Source: Paracoccaceae bacterium
GTDB taxonomy: Bacteria; Pseudomonadota; Alphaproteobacteria; Rhodobacterales; Rhodobacteraceae
Direction: 5' to 3'
NCBI GenBank assembly: GCA_030148745.1
Contig: JASBSV010000075.1
Span: 1 to 33,189 of the forward strand
DNA length: 33,189 nucleotides
The position numbers and the translations under genes were made by a program. Under the pieces are notes generated by a model, which was not told the origin of the DNA, did not search any database, and was given only the letters and a program-made list of their open reading frames with translations. Shown piece by piece: positions 30,961 to 33,189 of this stretch. Within the stretch, counting starts at the first letter, position 1, and every line of letters begins with the position of its first letter.

Positions 30961-32736
30961 ATGAAGATGACCACCGAAGAAGCTTTTGTAAAAACGCTGC
31001 AAATGCACGGCATTCAGCATGCGTTCGGAATTATCGGATCGGCCATGATGCCGATTTCCGACCTTTTCCCGCAGGCGGGGATCACATTCTGGGACTGCGC
31101 GCATGAAGGCAGCGCGGGGATGATGGCCGACGGCTATACTCGCGTGACCGGCAAGATGTCGATGATGATCGCCCAGAACGGCCCCGGCATTACAAATTTC
31201 GTGACCGCCGTGAAAACCGCCTATTGGAACCACACGCCGCTTTTGCTGGTCACGCCTCAGGCCGCCAATAAGACCATGGGTCAGGGCGGCTTTCAGGAAG
31301 TCGAGCAGATGAAACTGTTCGAGGATATGGTCGCCTATCAGGAAGAAGTGCGCGATCCCTCGCGCATGGCCGAAACGCTGAACCGGGTAATCCAGCAGGC
31401 CAAACGTGCCAGCGCCCCGGCCCAGATCAATATCCCGCGCGATTTCTGGACCCAGGTGATCGATGTCGAACTGCCCGCCATCGTCGAGTTCGAGCGCCCC
31501 TCGGGCGGCGAAGCGGCGCTTCAGGCCGCCGCCGATCTTCTGAGCACCGCCAAGAACCCGGTCATTCTGAACGGTGCCGGCGTCATTCTGGCCGGCGCCA
31601 TCGACGACACCATCAAACTGGCCGAGCGTCTGGATGCGCCGGTTTGCGTTGGCTATCAGCACAATGATGCCTTCCCCGGCTCGCACCCGCTGTTTGCGGG
31701 GCCCTTGGGTTATAACGGCTCAAAAGCAGGGATGGAGCTGATCAAGGACGCCGATGTGGTGCTTTGCCTTGGCACGCGGCTGAACCCGTTTTCTACCCTT
31801 CCGGGCTATGGCATGGATTACTGGCCCGCTGACGCAAAGATCATTCAGGTCGACATCAACCCCGACCGGATCGGCCTGACCAAGAAGGTCAGTGTCGGCA
31901 TCGTCGGCGACGCCGGAAAGGTGGCGCGCGCGGTGCTGGAAAAACTGGCCCCGACCGCCGGCGACGAGGGCCGCGACGAGCGCAAGGCGCGCATCGCCCA
32001 GACAAAATCGGCTTGGGCGCAGCAGCTTTCGTCGATGGACCATGAAGAGGACGATCCCGGCACCACCTGGAACGAGCGTGCCCGCAGCGACAAACCCGAC
32101 TGGATGAGCCCGCGCATGGCATGGCGCGCCATCCAGAGCGCCCTGCCGAAAGAGGCGATCATCTCGTCGGATATCGGCAACAACTGCGCCATCGGCAACG
32201 CTTACCCGTCGTTCGAAGAGGGGCGCAAATATCTGGCGCCCGGCCTTTTCGGCCCCTGCGGCTATGGCCTGCCTGCCATCGTCGGCGCCAAGATCGGCCA
32301 GCCCGATGTGCCGGTCGTCGGTTTTGCCGGTGACGGCGCCTTCGGCATCGCGGTGAACGAACTGACGGCCATCGGCCGCGGCGAATGGCCCGCCGTGACG
32401 CAGATCGTCTTTCGCAACTATCAGTGGGGCGCGGAAAAGCGCAACTCGACCCTGTGGTTCGACGACAATTTCGTCGGAACCGAGCTGGACACTCAGGTCT
32501 CCTACGCCGGCATCGCCAAGGCCTGCGGCCTGCAAGGCGTCGTCGCCCGCACCATGGACGAGCTGACTGCCGCGCTGGCCAAAGCCATCGAAGACCAGAT
32601 GAAGCATGGCAAAACCACCCTGATCGAAGCGATGATCAATCAGGAACTGGGCGAGCCGTTCCGCCGCGACGCGATGAAAAAGCCGGTGTCCGTGGCCGGT
32701 ATCAGCGCCGATGACATGCAGGACCAAAAGGTCTGA
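30961..32736 (+). CDS. xsc: Sulfoacetaldehyde acetyltransferase
   Basis: Xsc, a thiamine diphosphate enzyme, converts sulfoacetaldehyde and phosphate to acetyl phosphate and sulfite, cutting the carbon-sulfur bond of taurine. The 591-residue length is typical. The N-terminal ThDP domain carries the activating Glu49 in CAHEGSAGMMADGYTRVTGK and QNGPGITNFVTAV; the middle domain has NPVILNGAGV; the C-terminal domain binds ThDP-Mg through GDGAFGIAVNELTAIGRGEWPAVTQIVFRN (457-486, Asp458). NQWGAEKRN-like QWGAEKRN follows, an Xsc feature. Start ATG at 30961 has AAGGA about 10 nt upstream. Related enzymes such as acetolactate synthase are excluded by this signature and by the tau context. Pta follows after a terminator-like hairpin. 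Confidence 0.95.
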   Translation: MKMTTEEAFVKTLQMHGIQHAFGIIGSAMMPISDLFPQAGITFWDCAHEGSAGMMADGYTRVTGKMSMMIAQNGPGITNFVTAVKTAYWNHTPLLLVTPQAANKTMGQGGFQEVEQMKLFEDMVAYQEEVRDPSRMAETLNRVIQQAKRASAPAQINIPRDFWTQVIDVELPAIVEFERPSGGEAALQAAADLLSTAKNPVILNGAGVILAGAIDDTIKLAERLDAPVCVGYQHNDAFPGSHPLFAGPLGYNGSKAGMELIKDADVVLCLGTRLNPFSTLPGYGMDYWPADAKIIQVDINPDRIGLTKKVSVGIVGDAGKVARAVLEKLAPTAGDEGRDERKARIAQTKSAWAQQLSSMDHEEDDPGTTWNERARSDKPDWMSPRMAWRAIQSALPKEAIISSDIGNNCAIGNAYPSFEEGRKYLAPGLFGPCGYGLPAIVGAKIGQPDVPVVGFAGDGAFGIAVNELTAIGRGEWPAVTQIVFRNYQWGAEKRNSTLWFDDNFVGTELDTQVSYAGIAKACGLQGVVARTMDELTAALAKAIEDQMKHGKTTLIEAMINQELGEPFRRDAMKKPVSVAGISADDMQDQKV

Positions 32737-32749
32737 ACAAAACCCATCG

Positions 32750-32784
32750 TCCGGTGCGGCCCTGCCGCGCCGGATCCATTTTTT
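32750..32784 (+). terminator. Terminator-like hairpin between xsc and pta
   Basis: TCCGGTGCGGC (32750-32760), loop CCT, GCCGCGCCGGA (32764-32774), one U-G pair, then TCCA and six T (32779-32784). It lies entirely within the 65-nt gap, so pta should be expressed less than xsc, or read through in part. Confidence 0.75.
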
Positions 32785-32801
32785 CAACGAAGCCGGGCCC
32801 G

Positions 32802-33189
32802 ATGCCAAACACCTCGCCCTTTCTGAGCACGCGATCCGCAGTTTGCCCTGCGGAACTTTTGGCACGGGCCGCTGCCTTTGCCGCGCCGCGCGTGGCCATC
32901 GCGCGCGCTGGCGCCCCCCTGCCCATCGAAGCGGCGAAACAGGCGACGCTTGCCGGCATAATGGAGCCGGTTCTGATCGGTGAGAGAAAAGACATCGAAG
33001 CTCAGGCCGAGGCCGCCGAATGGGATATCGCGGGTTTTGATCTCTACCACACCACGGGCGAGGCAGAGGCCGCCGGCAAAGCGGCCGAGCTTTGCGGCAC
33101 CGGGCATGCGCAGGTGCTGATGAAAGGTCAGGTCCATTCGGACGTTTTCATGAAGGCCGCGCTGAACCGCGAGGCTGGCCTGAGAACCG
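32802..33189 (+). CDS. pta: Phosphate acetyltransferase, N-terminal part
   Basis: Pta converts acetyl phosphate from Xsc and CoA to acetyl-CoA. Only the first 129 codons are inside the window, and the frame runs off its right edge. Translation from the ATG at 32802 gives MPNTSPFLSTRSAVCPAELL, then FAAPRVAIARAGAPLPIEAAKQATLAGIMEPVLIGE, which matches the start of the phosphate acetyl/butyryltransferase family, and HAQVLMKGQVHSDVFMKAALNREAGLRT, a family hallmark. It is the short form with no N-terminal P-loop/DRTGG region, as is usual in taurine loci of this group. The ribosome site is weak. Confidence 0.88.
   Translation, partial: MPNTSPFLSTRSAVCPAELLARAAAFAAPRVAIARAGAPLPIEAAKQATLAGIMEPVLIGERKDIEAQAEAAEWDIAGFDLYHTTGEAEAAGKAAELCGTGHAQVLMKGQVHSDVFMKAALNREAGLRT

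Noticed and set aside
1-33189. CRISPR array, tRNA, insertion sequence or prophage
   Set aside because: No regularly spaced repeats, cloverleaf-like segments, transposase or phage motifs were seen on either strand.

Overview
The window reads as chromosomal DNA of a GC-rich alphaproteobacterium, most likely a Rhodobacterales (Roseobacter-group-like) species. The grounds are high GC with strong codon bias, the taurine locus tauCBA/tpa-tauR-xsc-pta, a MocR-type TauR, ABC-type sugar import beside inositol genes, and a short intergenic element (a GGAGTATTTT core) that I recall as common in this order. I see no tRNA, rRNA, IS element, prophage or CRISPR array. This looks like dense metabolic DNA made of several catabolic islands.

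Layout. (1) 1-2395: the 3' end of glutamine synthetase glnA with a strong UUCG-loop terminator, then an unrecognised protein with a C-terminal membrane segment and a duplicated PTHPALHAD motif. (2) 2427-11119, all minus strand and read right to left: sugar ABC transporter (binding protein, permease, single-domain ATPase), a membrane di-iron fatty-acid-hydroxylase/sterol-desaturase-like protein, xylB, xylA, otnK and otnC. Most junctions overlap by 4 nt, so this looks like one operon that imports a sugar, isomerises and phosphorylates it, and also handles a four-carbon acid through the 3-oxo-tetronate branch. (3) 11483-12499: a LacI-family regulator. (4) 12496-18460: an inositol-type cluster with two diverging arms, Gfo/Idh dehydrogenase - iolE-like - second Gfo/Idh dehydrogenase on the minus strand and iolC-iolB-iolJ on the plus strand. 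iolD and iolA are not in the window. A perfect palindrome, TTGCAACCGGTTGCAA, lies both upstream of lacI and between the two inositol arms, and it sits on plausible promoters in each place. That makes the local LacI protein the likely repressor of the inositol genes and of itself.

(5) 18838-22920: a glycine-betaine-type ABC transporter whose two permease domains are fused into one 677-residue chain. (6) 22932-23930, minus: a KpsF/KdsD-type arabinose-5-phosphate isomerase. (7) 24121-33189: the taurine dissimilation island. Taurine enters through TauABC. Tpa transaminates it with pyruvate to sulfoacetaldehyde, Xsc makes acetyl phosphate and sulfite, and Pta (truncated by the window edge) makes acetyl-CoA. 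TauR lies between tpa and xsc.

The observations most worth following are: the membrane oxygenase coupled to xylB inside a sugar operon; an extra ~115-residue extracytoplasmic domain in TauC; a tandem 10-bp repeat with identical 23-bp spacing upstream of tpa and xsc, a good candidate for the TauR site; the two-copy LacI operator; and a hidden membrane-helix reading frame between xylA and otnK. All assignments come from reading sequence and motifs; no database search was run.
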